The notes: a model not told the origin generated them from the sequence alone. Positions 9,699 through 18,025 are shown, counted from the first letter of the stretch. The stretch is 64,000 nt of DNA from RH-AL1 sp965249685 (GCA_965249685.1 CBDFMN010000003.1:1798001-1862000), one strand, 5' to 3'. Program-made: numbers and translations.

Positions 9699-10202
9699 GT
9701 GAGTACAACAGCCGAGAAGACGGACCCGAAACTGTGGGACAAGGTCAAGGGCGACGTGGTCGCCGGCGACAAGGGCGGCAAGCCCGGCCAATGGTCGGCC
9801 CGCAAGGCGCAGCTCGCCTCGTCCGAATACAAAAAGGAGGGCGGCGGCTATAAGGGCGGCAAGTCCAAGGACAATAGCCTGCAGCAGTGGACGCACGAGC
9901 AGTGGGGCACCAAATCCGGCGGCAAGAGCGAGGATACGGGTGAGCGCTACCTGCCGAAAGAGGCGCGCGAGAATTTAAGCGCCGCGGAGTACAAGCGCAC
10001 GAGCGACAAGAAACGCGCCGACACCGAGAAGGGTCGGCAGTTCTCGGCCCAACCCAAGGACGTGGCCCGCAAAACCAGCGCCCATCGTGGCACAGGCAAA
10101 GCCACGCCGTCGAAAGCCGAACTCTACGCCAAGGCGAAGGCGAAGAACGTCAAGGGGCGCTCACGGATGAGCGTGGCCGAGTTGGCCAAGGCTGTCGCCT
10201 AG
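9699..10202 (+). CDS. DUF5872 domain protein with Rho-N-like tail
   Basis: A 167-aa hydrophilic, highly basic cytoplasmic protein. The N-terminal 100 residues match from memory the DUF5872 pattern (D-P-K-L-W-D-K-V-K, then G-G-K-P-G-Q-W-S-A-R-K-A-Q-L, and later W-G-T-K-S-G and G-E-R-Y-L-P-K-E-A-R). The last 35 residues (S-K-A-E-L-Y-A-K-A-K...M-S-V-A-E-L-A-K-A-V) resemble the small Rho-termination-factor N-like helix-extended-loop-helix found at the ends of DNA/RNA-associated proteins. Function is unknown; nucleic-acid association is an inference. GTG at 9699 is chosen because GGAG lies 7 bases upstream. It follows the ABC operon by 76 bases but looks independent. Confidence 0.8.
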   Translation: MSTTAEKTDPKLWDKVKGDVVAGDKGGKPGQWSARKAQLASSEYKKEGGGYKGGKSKDNSLQQWTHEQWGTKSGGKSEDTGERYLPKEARENLSAAEYKRTSDKKRADTEKGRQFSAQPKDVARKTSAHRGTGKATPSKAELYAKAKAKNVKGRSRMSVAELAKAVA

Positions 10203-10423
10203 CACGGATCGCGAGGCTCCACGTCACCCTGTTTGGCGCGGGCATCTGGTTCGCCCCCCCTCGTGTTTCACAAGGAACGCATTTCCCGGGATGCAAGCCC
10301 CGCAAGACCTCGGCGCGATGCGCTGTGGCTATCCTGACCAGACGATCTCCCTCCCGACTATTCAGCTTGCGCGAGCAAAGTGGGGCGGCTACTCGTCATG
10401 AGAAGGCGGTGGGGGCTTGCGAC

Positions 10424-11893
10424 GTGCGGCTTATGGTGATCGTGGCGATCTGTGCCGCAGCTCTAAAGATCGCGCCCTCGGCCGCTCAGACCACCACCGC
10501 GGCGGACTATGGGCCGGCGGAGCGGGCGTTCGAGGCTGGCCTCACCATCGATCAACGCATGAAGCTGCAAGTCCTGCTGATCGCCGGGGGCTACGCCAAC
10601 GCGGTGCCGACGGAGCGTTTCAGCACGCGCATCTTCCGCGCGCTTCAAGCCTTCCAAACCACCAACGGGTTTCCTGCCAACGCGCGCCTGACCGGCACGC
10701 AAGTCGATCGGCTTGTCGCCGAGACGAGGGAGCTCTTCGCCCAATGGGGTCTCCGCAAAGTCGAGCTGCCCGGCCACGCTGCCTCCATCTGGGTCCCCTT
10801 CGGTCTCGGCATCGAGGTTCGCTCCACCGCGATGGGTTCGCATTATCGCGACCGTGCCGGCCGCTTTGCGGTGGCCCTCGTGTCGCTGCCGCACGTGGGC
10901 TTGCGGGCCGCCTTCGACGGCCTGATCGAGCCGAAGCGGCAGGCGGGCTGGGCGATCCATTACGCCACGATCAAGGACGGCTGGTTCGCCGTCTCGGCGA
11001 CCGGCCTTGATGGGGTGGACCATTACTACCGCTACCACCGGGAGGATGAAGCGATCACCGGCTTCGCGATGGACTGGACCAACGCGCTGGGCGACGTCCA
11101 TGCCGAGCGCATTGCGGTGATCGACTCGGGTGCGCTGGCCGCGTCGATCACCGGTACGCCCTTCACCGACCCGCCAACCTTTGCGGCGGAAGCGCGAGCC
11201 GCGCCCGTTCCGGCACCGCAGCCGGCCGCCATCCCCGTCGCGCCCGCGCCCCTTCCACCGTCCCGCCAGGGGGCGAGCACCGGCACCGGTTTCTTCGTGA
11301 CGGAGGAGGGCCACCTCGTCACCAACGCCCACGTCGTGAAGAACTGTTCGACCATCGCGGTGAAGACGGACGACGGCGCGGTGCAGGCGGCGAGCGTGCT
11401 CGCGACCGACGCGACCAACGACCTCGCGCTCCTGAAACTCGCCAAGAAGCCCGCGCGCGTGGCGGCCCTGCGCATCGGCGCGCGGCTCGGCGAGGGCGTG
11501 GAGGCCTTCGGCTTCCCGCACTCGGACATCCTCTCCACGTCCGGCAATTTCACGCTGGGGAACGTCACGGCGTTGAGCGGCATGGGCGACGACATCCGCT
11601 ACCTCCAGATTTCCGCCCCCGTCCAGGCCGGCAACTCTGGCGGCCCGCTGCTCGACGGCTCGGGGGCGCTGGTCGGCGTGGTCACCGCCAAACTCGACGC
11701 AATCAAGGTGATGCTCGCCTCCGACGACCTGCCGCAGAACGTCAACTTCGCGGTCAAGGCGGCGATGGTGGCGGCCTTCCTCGACGCGAACCGGGTGACG
11801 TACAAGGTGGCGGTGCCGGGAGGGGCGGCGCTGCCGCCGGCCGACATCGCGGATCAGGCGCGGGCGATGAGCGGGTTCGTGGTGTGTCGGTAG
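10424..11893 (+). CDS. Secreted trypsin-like serine protease with peptidoglycan-binding-like N-terminus
   Basis: A predicted exported S1C-type serine endopeptidase (489 aa from GTG 10424). After a signal peptide ending P-S-A-A-Q come a PG_binding_1-like segment (roughly residues 30-80, R-M-K-L-Q-V-L-L-I-A-G-G-Y), a middle domain of unknown fold (90-240), a Pro/Ala linker (about 245-275) and a trypsin domain. The triad is visible as T-N-A-H-V-V (His), T-N-D-L-A-L-L-K (Asp) and G-N-S-G-G-P-L (Ser). The open frame reaches upstream to 10325, but that start lacks a Shine-Dalgarno and buries the signal peptide, whereas a G-rich stretch sits 8 bases before 10424. ATG 10433 is another option. No protease-linked PDZ domain is present, unlike DegP. 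Confidence 0.85.
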   Translation: MRLMVIVAICAAALKIAPSAAQTTTAADYGPAERAFEAGLTIDQRMKLQVLLIAGGYANAVPTERFSTRIFRALQAFQTTNGFPANARLTGTQVDRLVAETRELFAQWGLRKVELPGHAASIWVPFGLGIEVRSTAMGSHYRDRAGRFAVALVSLPHVGLRAAFDGLIEPKRQAGWAIHYATIKDGWFAVSATGLDGVDHYYRYHREDEAITGFAMDWTNALGDVHAERIAVIDSGALAASITGTPFTDPPTFAAEARAAPVPAPQPAAIPVAPAPLPPSRQGASTGTGFFVTEEGHLVTNAHVVKNCSTIAVKTDDGAVQAASVLATDATNDLALLKLAKKPARVAALRIGARLGEGVEAFGFPHSDILSTSGNFTLGNVTALSGMGDDIRYLQISAPVQAGNSGGPLLDGSGALVGVVTAKLDAIKVMLASDDLPQNVNFAVKAAMVAAFLDANRVTYKVAVPGGAALPPADIADQARAMSGFVVCR

Positions 11894-11968
11894 TTTTATA
11901 AAGGTTCAAGAGGAGGCCGTAGTAACTAGTTGGGTATTGATTTTCATCGCGGCACTTGGGGAAACGCA

Positions 11969-12604
11969 ATGAGACAAGTTTCATCAGCCGCTGCGTGGGC
12001 GTTGGCTGCACTTGCGATTACGGCTGCGCATGCTGAAGAAGTGCATGTCCATGTCGGCACATTCCTGGATTACATTGATGTTTCCGCTTATCAGAAGGTA
12101 TGCGCAAGCATCGCCCGCACCCCGAACACCCGCGTTGATAAAGTAGCGACGATGAGCGGCATGAGAATCCCTTTCTCGTTCCGTTGGCAGTGCATCGATC
12201 ATCAGTTGTTCCTGAATGACGGTGGCGAGGCATGTATGGACGCGGATAATCCTGTCAGGTGCTTGGGCGAGCCTGCGAAGACGAATTGGATTAAAGTAGC
12301 AGCTTCAGGCTACTCTGTGCGTCGTAGGGCACCCGCAGACATCCTTCCTCGAGAGGCGATCAAGGTTTACTGCAAGGCCGCTGACAACAGCATACCGGCT
12401 ATATTCGGCGATGGTCGAAACGGCCTGCCTATCGAATGGCGATGTGTCAAAGGCGAGGTTTTTACATGCGAGGCTGGCGCCGATGGCGTAGCATGTAGCG
12501 CCCGCAGCCGAAGTCGCACCCCCCTCCCCTCGATGGCCGAAGCCTGCCGAGACTATGGACAATTATCGGTGGCTGATGGTGCGCTCAGCACAATTTGGCA
12601 ATGA
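11969..12604 (+). CDS. Orphan Cys-rich secreted protein, unknown function
   Basis: A 211-aa protein I do not recognise. ATG 11969 follows GGGGA with good spacing and opens a signal peptide ending A-H-A. The mature part has nine cysteines, several in W-R/Q-C type contexts repeated twice (F-R-W-Q-C-I near residue 70 and E-W-R-C-V near 160), suggesting two similar disulfide-bonded halves. Hand counting of two lines within the gene gives about 52-53% GC, against clearly higher values in the neighbours, and codon use is correspondingly less GC-biased. It sits in an AT-rich patch between the protease gene and lepA, so recent acquisition is plausible. A periplasmic or extracellular location is inferred from the signal peptide only. 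Confidence 0.6.
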   Translation: MRQVSSAAAWALAALAITAAHAEEVHVHVGTFLDYIDVSAYQKVCASIARTPNTRVDKVATMSGMRIPFSFRWQCIDHQLFLNDGGEACMDADNPVRCLGEPAKTNWIKVAASGYSVRRRAPADILPREAIKVYCKAADNSIPAIFGDGRNGLPIEWRCVKGEVFTCEAGADGVACSARSRSRTPLPSMAEACRDYGQLSVADGALSTIWQ

Positions 12605-12829
12605 GAATGTCATAACGGCAAACCTACTATCGCTGGGCCACAAACAACGTATGATCATCAAAGTAATATAGATTTACCCTCGAAATTTGATACTGACGGC
12701 TACTCAGAAAATGAATGGATACATCTCAGATAACATGCATCTAAGACATAACCGCGTAATCAAAGACGCACACATTCAATCTCGCTAATATGAGGGCTGG
12801 CCCTATTCCGCAAGCCATCTTGCAAAATT
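12605..12829. other. AT-rich gene-free stretch
   Basis: 225 bases without a gene. One line (12661-12720) is only about one third G+C by hand count, the most AT-rich in the window. I see no inverted repeat, tRNA or transposase remnant. It adjoins the low-GC orphan gene and may be part of the same acquired segment. Confidence 0.5.
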
Positions 12830-14635
12830 TCACCCATCCATCTTCAACGCCGCAATGAACGCCTGCTGCGGGATCTCCACCTTGCCGAACTGCCGCATCT
12901 TCTTCTTGCCGGCCTTCTGCTTCTCCAGCAGCTTGCGCTTGCGGGTGGCGTCGCCGCCGTAGCATTTCGCCGTGACGTCCTTGCGCATGGCGCGCACCGT
13001 CTCGCGGGCGATGATCTTGCCGCCGATCGCCGCCTGGATGGGGATGACGAACATGTGCGGCGGGATAAGGTCCTTCAGCTTCTCCACCATGGCGCGGCCG
13101 CGGCTTTCCGCGCGGTCGCGGTGGACCAGCATTGACAGCGCGTCGACGGGTTCCGCGTTGACGAGGATGCTCATCTTGACGAGGTCGCCCTCGCGGTACT
13201 CGGTGATGGCGTAATCGAACGAGGCGTAGCCCTTGGAGATCGACTTCAGCCGGTCGTAGAAGTCGAACACCACCTCGTTCAGCGGCAGGTCGTAGGTCGC
13301 CATGGCGCGCTTGCCGACGTAGTTGAGGTCCACCTGCACGCCGCGCCGGTCCTGGCACAGCTTCAGCACGGAGCCGAGGTAGTCGTCGGGCGTGAGGATG
13401 GTGGCGCGGATCCACGGCTCCTCGATGGCGAGGATCGCGGTCGGGTCTGGCATGTCGGCAGGGTTGTGCAGGTCGATCGCCGCGCCGTCGCGCAGCTTCA
13501 GCGTGTAGACGACCGAGGGCGCGGTGGCGATGAGGTCGAGGTTGAACTCGCGCTCCAGCCGCTCCTGGATGATTTCCAGGTGCAGCAGCCCCAAGAATCC
13601 GCAGCGGAAGCCGAAGCCCAGCGCGGCGGAACTCTCCATCTCGAACGAGAAGCTCGCGTCGTTGAGGCGCAGCCGGCCCATGGCGGCGCGGAGGTCCTCG
13701 AAGTCGGCGGCGTCGACCGGGAACAGGCCGCAGAAGACGACGGGCTGCGCCGGCTTGAAGCCCGGCAGCGCGGCAGCGCAGGGGCGGCGTTCGTCGGTGA
13801 TCGTATCGCCGACGCGGGTGTCGGCCACCTGCTTGATCTGCGCGGTGATGAAGCCCATCTCGCCCGGCCCCAGGCTCGCGGCGTCCTTCATCTTGGGCGT
13901 GAACACGCCGAGACGGTCGACCTCGTAATGGGCGTCCGTGCCCATCATCGTGATGCGCTGGCCCTTCTTGAGCGCGCCGTCGAGGACGCGCACGAGCACG
14001 ACCACGCCGAGGTAGGCGTCGTACCAACTGTCGACGAGCAGCGCCTTCAACGGCGCCGCCTCGTCGCCCTGGGGCGCCGGCAGGCGGGTAACGATCGCCT
14101 CCAGCACGAGGTCGATGCCGAGGCCGGTCTTGGCCGAGATCGGCACGGCCTGCGAGGCGTCGATGCCGATCACGTCCTCGATCTGCTGCTTGATCCGCTC
14201 CGGCTCGGCGGCGGGCAGATCGATCTTGTTCAGCACCGGCACGATCTCGTGGCCGGCGTCGAGCGCGTGATAGACGTTGGCGAGCGTCTGCGCCTCGACA
14301 CCCTGGCTGGCGTCCACCACCAGCAGCGAGCCCTCGCAGGCGGCGAGCGAGCGGGACACCTCGTAGGCGAAGTCGACGTGGCCGGGCGTGTCCATCAGGT
14401 TGAGGATGTAGGTTTTGCCGTCCAGCGCCTTATATTCGAGGCGCACCGTCTGGGCCTTGATGGTGATGCCGCGCTCGCGCTCGATGTCCATCGAGTCGAG
14501 CATCTGCTCGCTCATGTCGCGCAGCGCCACCGTCCCGGTGGTCTGGATCAGCCGATCGGCGAGCGTCGATTTGCCGTGGTCGATATGCGCGACGATGGAG
14601 AAGTTGCGGATATTGTCGATCGGGTGGGTCGCCAT
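12830..14635 (-). CDS. lepA: Elongation factor 4 (LepA), ribosome-associated GTPase
   Basis: EF4/LepA is a translational GTPase acting on the ribosome. The 601-aa product starts M-A-T-H-P-I-D-N-I-R-N-F-S-I with the G1 loop A-H-I-D-H-G-K-S-T near residue 16-24, the switch-region D-T-P-G-H near 82 and N-K-I-D, and ends in the basic LepA-specific C-terminal domain (K-C-Y-G-G-D-A-T-R-K-R-K-L-L-E-K-Q-K) followed by a short tail. These two ends together distinguish it from EF-G. The open frame runs on upstream to 16684 through shadow sequence; the LepA start at 14635 is unambiguous by family alignment. It is divergent from the DUF2141 gene with a 99-base gap. Confidence 0.98.
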   Translation of the reverse strand: MATHPIDNIRNFSIVAHIDHGKSTLADRLIQTTGTVALRDMSEQMLDSMDIERERGITIKAQTVRLEYKALDGKTYILNLMDTPGHVDFAYEVSRSLAACEGSLLVVDASQGVEAQTLANVYHALDAGHEIVPVLNKIDLPAAEPERIKQQIEDVIGIDASQAVPISAKTGLGIDLVLEAIVTRLPAPQGDEAAPLKALLVDSWYDAYLGVVVLVRVLDGALKKGQRITMMGTDAHYEVDRLGVFTPKMKDAASLGPGEMGFITAQIKQVADTRVGDTITDERRPCAAALPGFKPAQPVVFCGLFPVDAADFEDLRAAMGRLRLNDASFSFEMESSAALGFGFRCGFLGLLHLEIIQERLEREFNLDLIATAPSVVYTLKLRDGAAIDLHNPADMPDPTAILAIEEPWIRATILTPDDYLGSVLKLCQDRRGVQVDLNYVGKRAMATYDLPLNEVVFDFYDRLKSISKGYASFDYAITEYREGDLVKMSILVNAEPVDALSMLVHRDRAESRGRAMVEKLKDLIPPHMFVIPIQAAIGGKIIARETVRAMRKDVTAKCYGGDATRKRKLLEKQKAGKKKMRQFGKVEIPQQAFIAALKMDG

Positions 14636-14734
14636 CTCCGGGGGATAGCAGGGGGCTCCGAGGATGGAAAGGTGGCGCGGCGTCAAACCGCGGCGATGCG
14701 GCGGGGTCACGGCGGTCTCGAGGGAGAGCAACAT

Positions 14735-15178
14735 ATGCTGAAGGTCTGCGCTGCGGCGCTTCTGCTGGCGACCTGCGGGCTGGCCGTCCCGGCGCGGGCG
14801 GCGACCGTCTCCGTCGTGGTGACGAACGTCAGGCCGAATGGCGCGCTGGTCCTCGCCAGCCTGTGCAGCGGCAGCCTGGAACGAAGCGATTGCGGCTTCG
14901 GCCAGCGGCAGGCGTCGAATGCCCCAGCGCTCCGCTTCACCTTCACGGACGTGCCGCCCGGGCGCTACGCCTTCCTGGCGTTCCAGGACGTCAACGGCAC
15001 CGGAACGCTCGAACGCTCGCGCATGGGCCTCCCGCTGGTCCCCTACGCGCTTAGCAATAACGTGGGCGTCACGCGACGGCCGACCTTCGAGCAGGCCGCC
15101 TTCGAGGTCGGTCCGAATGGCGTGGCGCTGAGCGTGCGCCTGCGTCAGCTGCGCGAGCGCGTCGGCGCGGAGCGGTAG
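14735..15178 (+). CDS. DUF2141 family exported protein
   Basis: A 147-aa protein beginning at ATG 14735 behind GAGGGAGAG. It has a typical signal peptide (hydrophobic core then P-A-R-A) and a single beta-sandwich-like domain with the DUF2141 cues: an early two-Cys segment, F-T-F-T-D-V-P-P-G-R-Y-A-F, then F-Q-D-V-N-G-T-G-T-L and later G-L-P-L-V-P-Y-A-L-S-N-N. Function of the family is not established; members are exported and often resemble transthyretin-like or calcium-contacting folds (D-x-N-x-x-G-x-L). Its last 34 bases overlap the 3' end of the convergent ABC-2 permease gene. Confidence 0.85.
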   Translation: MLKVCAAALLLATCGLAVPARAATVSVVVTNVRPNGALVLASLCSGSLERSDCGFGQRQASNAPALRFTFTDVPPGRYAFLAFQDVNGTGTLERSRMGLPLVPYALSNNVGVTRRPTFEQAAFEVGPNGVALSVRLRQLRERVGAER

Positions 15179-16389
15179 CCGTGCCGCTGCGCGGCGATCC
15201 AGGCGGCCGCTCCCGCGGTTGCCGCCGCCATGGCCACTAGCACGCCGAGCGTCAGCGCGAGTTCGCCGAGCCGCAGCCCCGGGAGCACGGCGCGGTCGAG
15301 CGCCTGAATGATCCAAGCGTTGGGCGTGAACCAGCCGACCTGCTGGAACCAGGGCGGCATGAGGTAGCGCGGCACCATGCTGCCGCCGACCGCCGAGAGG
15401 AGGAGCACGACGAACGTCGTCAGGTGCTCGGCCTGCCTGCGGCTCGCGCACAGCGTGCAGGCAAGCAGCGCGAGGCCCGCCGCAGCGGCGGCCGAGGTGG
15501 CGACGGCGAGCAGCCACGGCACCACGGCCGCCGCACCGAACGAAGCGCCATAGATCCCGAAGGCGGCGGCATAGATGACGAACGCCTGGACGACGCCCTG
15601 GCCGGTGAGGAAGAGGAAGCGCCCCGCCATCATCCGCGCGACATCGGCACGGTTCAGCATGAGCCGGTCGGTCGTGCCGCTCTCCCGCTCGTCGAGCACG
15701 GCCATCGCGCCGTGAACGGCCCCGAACAGGAGGAAGATCGCCGCGACGGCCGCCGCGTAATAGAGCACGTTGCCGTTTGCGCCGCGGGCGGCGCCATCCG
15801 ACGACCGCAACTCGATGATGCGCGCGAAGGAGAACCCGGAGCCCGAGCGGGCCGCGGCTTCCTTGTGAAAGGCCTCCGCGAGAAAGGCCCGGTCTTCCGG
15901 GCCGATCGTGCCGGTCTTTTCCACGTCGGCGAGGATGCGCCCCAAGGCGACGTCGGGAAGCTTCTCGTTCAAGGTCCGCTGCACCTCGCCGGTTGCGATG
16001 GCGCCCGCTAGCGGACGGGTCGTCTCGTCGAGGATCAGGATCGGGGCGGGGCCGTCCTCCGGACGTCGCTCCAGGTCGCCGCGGATCAGCACGCCGACGT
16101 CGACCACGCCGCGGCGCACCGCGTCGGCAACCTCCCCCTCGCCGCCGGAGTCGAGCAGGATGAAGCGGAAGTCCGAATCGGCCCGCAGGGCCGCCACGAG
16201 CCGCTGGGTCGAAGGCGTGTTCGCCGCGTCGAACAGGCCGACCTTGATTTTCAGGTCCTTGCCGCTCGCGCCGGAAAAGATCGCCGCGAAGGCGACGAAG
16301 AGGAGCGGCGGAAGCACGAAAGCCATGACGAGGGCGGCGCGGTCGCGCACGAGCGCGAGCGCCATGATCCAGGCGGAAGTGCCGATCAT
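15145..16389 (-). CDS. ABC-2 type exporter permease
   Basis: Membrane subunit (414 aa) of a two-component ABC exporter. It has one N-terminal transmembrane helix (about residues 20-40), a large extracytoplasmic domain (about 45-215) and a C-terminal bundle of five or six helices. This is the NatB/YhaP/CcmB-like ABC-2 layout with an L-D-E-R-E-S-G-T-T-D-R-L motif at the cytoplasmic entry of the bundle, characteristic of drug/Na+ exporters. ATG 16389 overlaps the upstream ATPase stop (ATGA), indicating coupling. Substrate is unknown. The end overlaps the convergent DUF2141 gene by 34 bases. Confidence 0.9.
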   Translation of the reverse strand: MIGTSAWIMALALVRDRAALVMAFVLPPLLFVAFAAIFSGASGKDLKIKVGLFDAANTPSTQRLVAALRADSDFRFILLDSGGEGEVADAVRRGVVDVGVLIRGDLERRPEDGPAPILILDETTRPLAGAIATGEVQRTLNEKLPDVALGRILADVEKTGTIGPEDRAFLAEAFHKEAAARSGSGFSFARIIELRSSDGAARGANGNVLYYAAAVAAIFLLFGAVHGAMAVLDERESGTTDRLMLNRADVARMMAGRFLFLTGQGVVQAFVIYAAAFGIYGASFGAAAVVPWLLAVATSAAAAAGLALLACTLCASRRQAEHLTTFVVLLLSAVGGSMVPRYLMPPWFQQVGWFTPNAWIIQALDRAVLPGLRLGELALTLGVLVAMAAATAGAAAWIAAQRHGYRSAPTRSRS

Positions 16390-17333
16390 GCGTCCGGGGC
16401 CGATCCACAATAGTGCGCGTAGAGCGTCGCGAGGCCGGGGTCCCGCAGGCGCACCTCCCGCACCTCGAAGCCGTCCGCTTCCAGCTCTGCCACCAGCAAG
16501 CGGATGTCCCAATGCTCCAGTGCGCGATAGATGAGCCAAGTCTTCGGGTGCCCCGTGGGCAGGGCGCCACGCGCCTGCAGGCGGGCCCGCCCCGTCTCGT
16601 CTGGCGCGGCAGGGAGGTCGATCTGGACCTCCTTGGCGGTCCCGTGAAGGTCGGAGACGAGTGCGCGCGGCTCGCCCTGGGCAACCAGGGTCCCGGCGCT
16701 AAGGAAGGCGACGCGATCGGCGAGCGCGCCGGCCTCCTCCAGGTCGTGCGTCACGAGAAGGACCGACGTGCCCTGCGCGCGCAAAGCGGCCAGGGCGTCG
16801 GCGATCGCTTGCCGAGCGTCGCGGTCGATGCCGACCATAGCCTCGTCCAGGATGAGCAGGCGCGGCTGTCGCACCAGGGCGGCCGCGACGTTGATCCGCC
16901 GCTTGTAGCCCCCGGAAAGCCGGCCGACCCGCGTGTCGGCCACGTCGCCGCAGCCGACCGCGGCGAGGGCTTGTACGGAGCGGTCGGCTGCCGTCGAGGG
17001 GCTGCCCCCTCCGAGGCGCGCGAAAGCCCGGCAGTTCTCGGCCGCCGTCAGCCAGGGATAGAGGGCGAGATCTTGCGGGACCAGCGCGACGGCGTCTCGC
17101 GCGGGCCCGTTCAGGCGCAGCGTTCCGCGTTCTGGCATCAGCTTGCCCGTCAGGATCTTGATAAGCGACGTCTTGCCCGATCCATTGGGGCCGAGCAGCG
17201 CGGTGATTTCCCCGGGCCTTAGAACGAGCGAGATTCCCTCGAGAACACGGCGGCGACCATAGCCGGCGCAGACGTCGGCCAAGACGGCGGTCGGCATGGA
17301 GGCGGCAGCGAGAGGGACGTCGTGCACATTCAT
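16386..17333 (-). CDS. ABC exporter ATP-binding protein (ABC-2 / NatA-like)
   Basis: ATPase partner (315 aa) of the ABC-2 permease. Walker A G-P-N-G-S-G-K-T-S spans residues 48-56, the signature L-S-G-G-Y-K-R-R lies near 138, Walker B L-L-I-L-D-E-A-M near 158 and T-H-D-L-E-E-A-G closes the H-loop. The signature with Tyr-Lys and the E-A-M-V-G-I-D after Walker B fit the NatA/CcmA exporter branch. The last 90 residues form an accessory domain ending with a typical L-x-x-L-Y segment. ATG 17333 is used; Shine-Dalgarno support is weak, and the open frame continues to 17417. Confidence 0.93.
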   Translation of the reverse strand: MNVHDVPLAAASMPTAVLADVCAGYGRRRVLEGISLVLRPGEITALLGPNGSGKTSLIKILTGKLMPERGTLRLNGPARDAVALVPQDLALYPWLTAAENCRAFARLGGGSPSTAADRSVQALAAVGCGDVADTRVGRLSGGYKRRINVAAALVRQPRLLILDEAMVGIDRDARQAIADALAALRAQGTSVLLVTHDLEEAGALADRVAFLSAGTLVAQGEPRALVSDLHGTAKEVQIDLPAAPDETGRARLQARGALPTGHPKTWLIYRALEHWDIRLLVAELEADGFEVREVRLRDPGLATLYAHYCGSAPDA

Positions 17334-17569
17334 CCTGGCGCCGTTGCACCCATTGCCATTGTCCTCTGAAGGAGTTCGACGGCGATTACGCCATTCCTCG
17401 CCTTGGCGGGACAGCATTATTGCCGCACGCGGGTCGGCGTGTGCTCCAATTGGCCGCTTGCGTCAAATCGGCAAAGCGACGTCGATTTATGCCCTTCGCC
17501 GAAGAAAAACGCTTGCGCCCCAGTGGAAACCTCCTATTTTGAACATTGCCCAAATCGCACGTGCCTGTG

Positions 17570-17700
17570 GTCGTGTGTCGGTGGATGGGGTTCCGGACAA
17601 GAGGCCGGTGAACCTTCCGTAAAAACCGGCAGCCGGAGCGAACCGGTGAATCCCGCCAAACGGGAGACACGACTTAAAGCAACGACGGACCGGGCTTTTT
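17570..17700 (+). ncRNA. Structured leader RNA of ornithine decarboxylase (speF-leader candidate)
   Basis: Three helices nest in order. P1 is GTCGTGT (17570-17576) with ACACGAC (17667-17673). Inside it, P2 is GCCGGT (17604-17609) with ACCGGC (17625-17630), and P3 is TCCCG (17651-17655) with CGGGA (17661-17665). An alternative partner for P2, ACCGGT at 17642-17647, and CCGGGC followed by five T at 17690-17700 offer competing folds. Alphaproteobacterial ornithine decarboxylase genes are known to carry the 'speF' cis-regulatory motif (found by comparative genomics, function unproven). Position, size and strand fit that motif, but I matched it by context and helix layout, not by a covariance model. 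It begins 456 bases before the decarboxylase start. Confidence 0.55.
17575..17622 (+). CDS. Possible 15-codon leader ORF inside the ornithine decarboxylase leader
   Basis: GTG at 17575 opens 15 codons ending TAA at 17620-17622, translating to M-S-V-D-G-V-P-D-K-R-P-V-N-L-P. The start lies within the 5' strand of P1 and the stop lies in the P2 loop, so a translating or stalled ribosome would melt both helices. There is no strong Shine-Dalgarno upstream, which is the main argument against it. Enterobacterial speF is controlled by an ornithine-sensing arrest peptide (SpeFL), an unrelated sequence but a relevant precedent. Confidence 0.25.
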   Translation: MSVDGVPDKRPVNLP

Positions 17701-18025
17701 CGTCTCTGTTGGCTTCCAACGCCGACGTCATGAAGAGGCTAGTCTATCTTGCCGGGCGTGCGGAACGGGAGCTCATCCCAATCCAATCGATGGCTTTTGC
17801 AACCCTCACGGCTTTAGCCGCGCGGAATGCTTTGGCCACGGCGCAGCATCTGACCTGACCGTCATACCGGTCCGCATCCTGCGGCTTGGTATCGGCGAAC
17901 CAGGTCGCTGATGGCGTGTTTACGAAACGTCCGCGTCTCCACAGCGCGGCGGGTCGAAGGACGTCGTCTATCCTTTTGCTCGGTTTCGTTTGTCGGCCAG
18001 AGGGTCGGCACGAAGGGATGCCGCG

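Larger units (their letters stand above)
17334..18025. other. 692-base gene-poor leader region upstream of ornithine decarboxylase
   Basis: A long stretch between the exporter operon (reading left) and the decarboxylase gene (reading right). An open frame of about 150 codons crosses it (17403-17858), but its composition and frame position look non-coding. The middle (17570-17700) carries nested helices annotated separately. The right half (about 17705-18010) shows no further clear structure; a weak ATG-started frame at 17730-17858 has no good Shine-Dalgarno. Confidence 0.55.

Noticed and set aside
13466..14734. Plus-strand open frame leading into the DUF2141 gene
   Set aside because: It is antisense to lepA; a clear ribosome site and signal peptide place the DUF2141 start at 14735.
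14636..16684. Long minus-strand upstream extension in frame with lepA
   Set aside because: The extension is read through the antisense of DUF2141 and an alternative frame of the ABC-2 permease; LepA has a fixed N-terminus at 14635.
17600..17665. Cobalamin-riboswitch-like phrases (GGTGAA, CCCGCCA) in the leader
   Set aside because: The B12-box and the ordered core motifs are absent, and the downstream gene is a decarboxylase.
17403..17858. 151-codon open frame before ornithine decarboxylase
   Set aside because: No ribosome site, Cys/Ser/Arg-rich translation without domain, and it crosses the nested RNA helices; the region is better explained as a leader.
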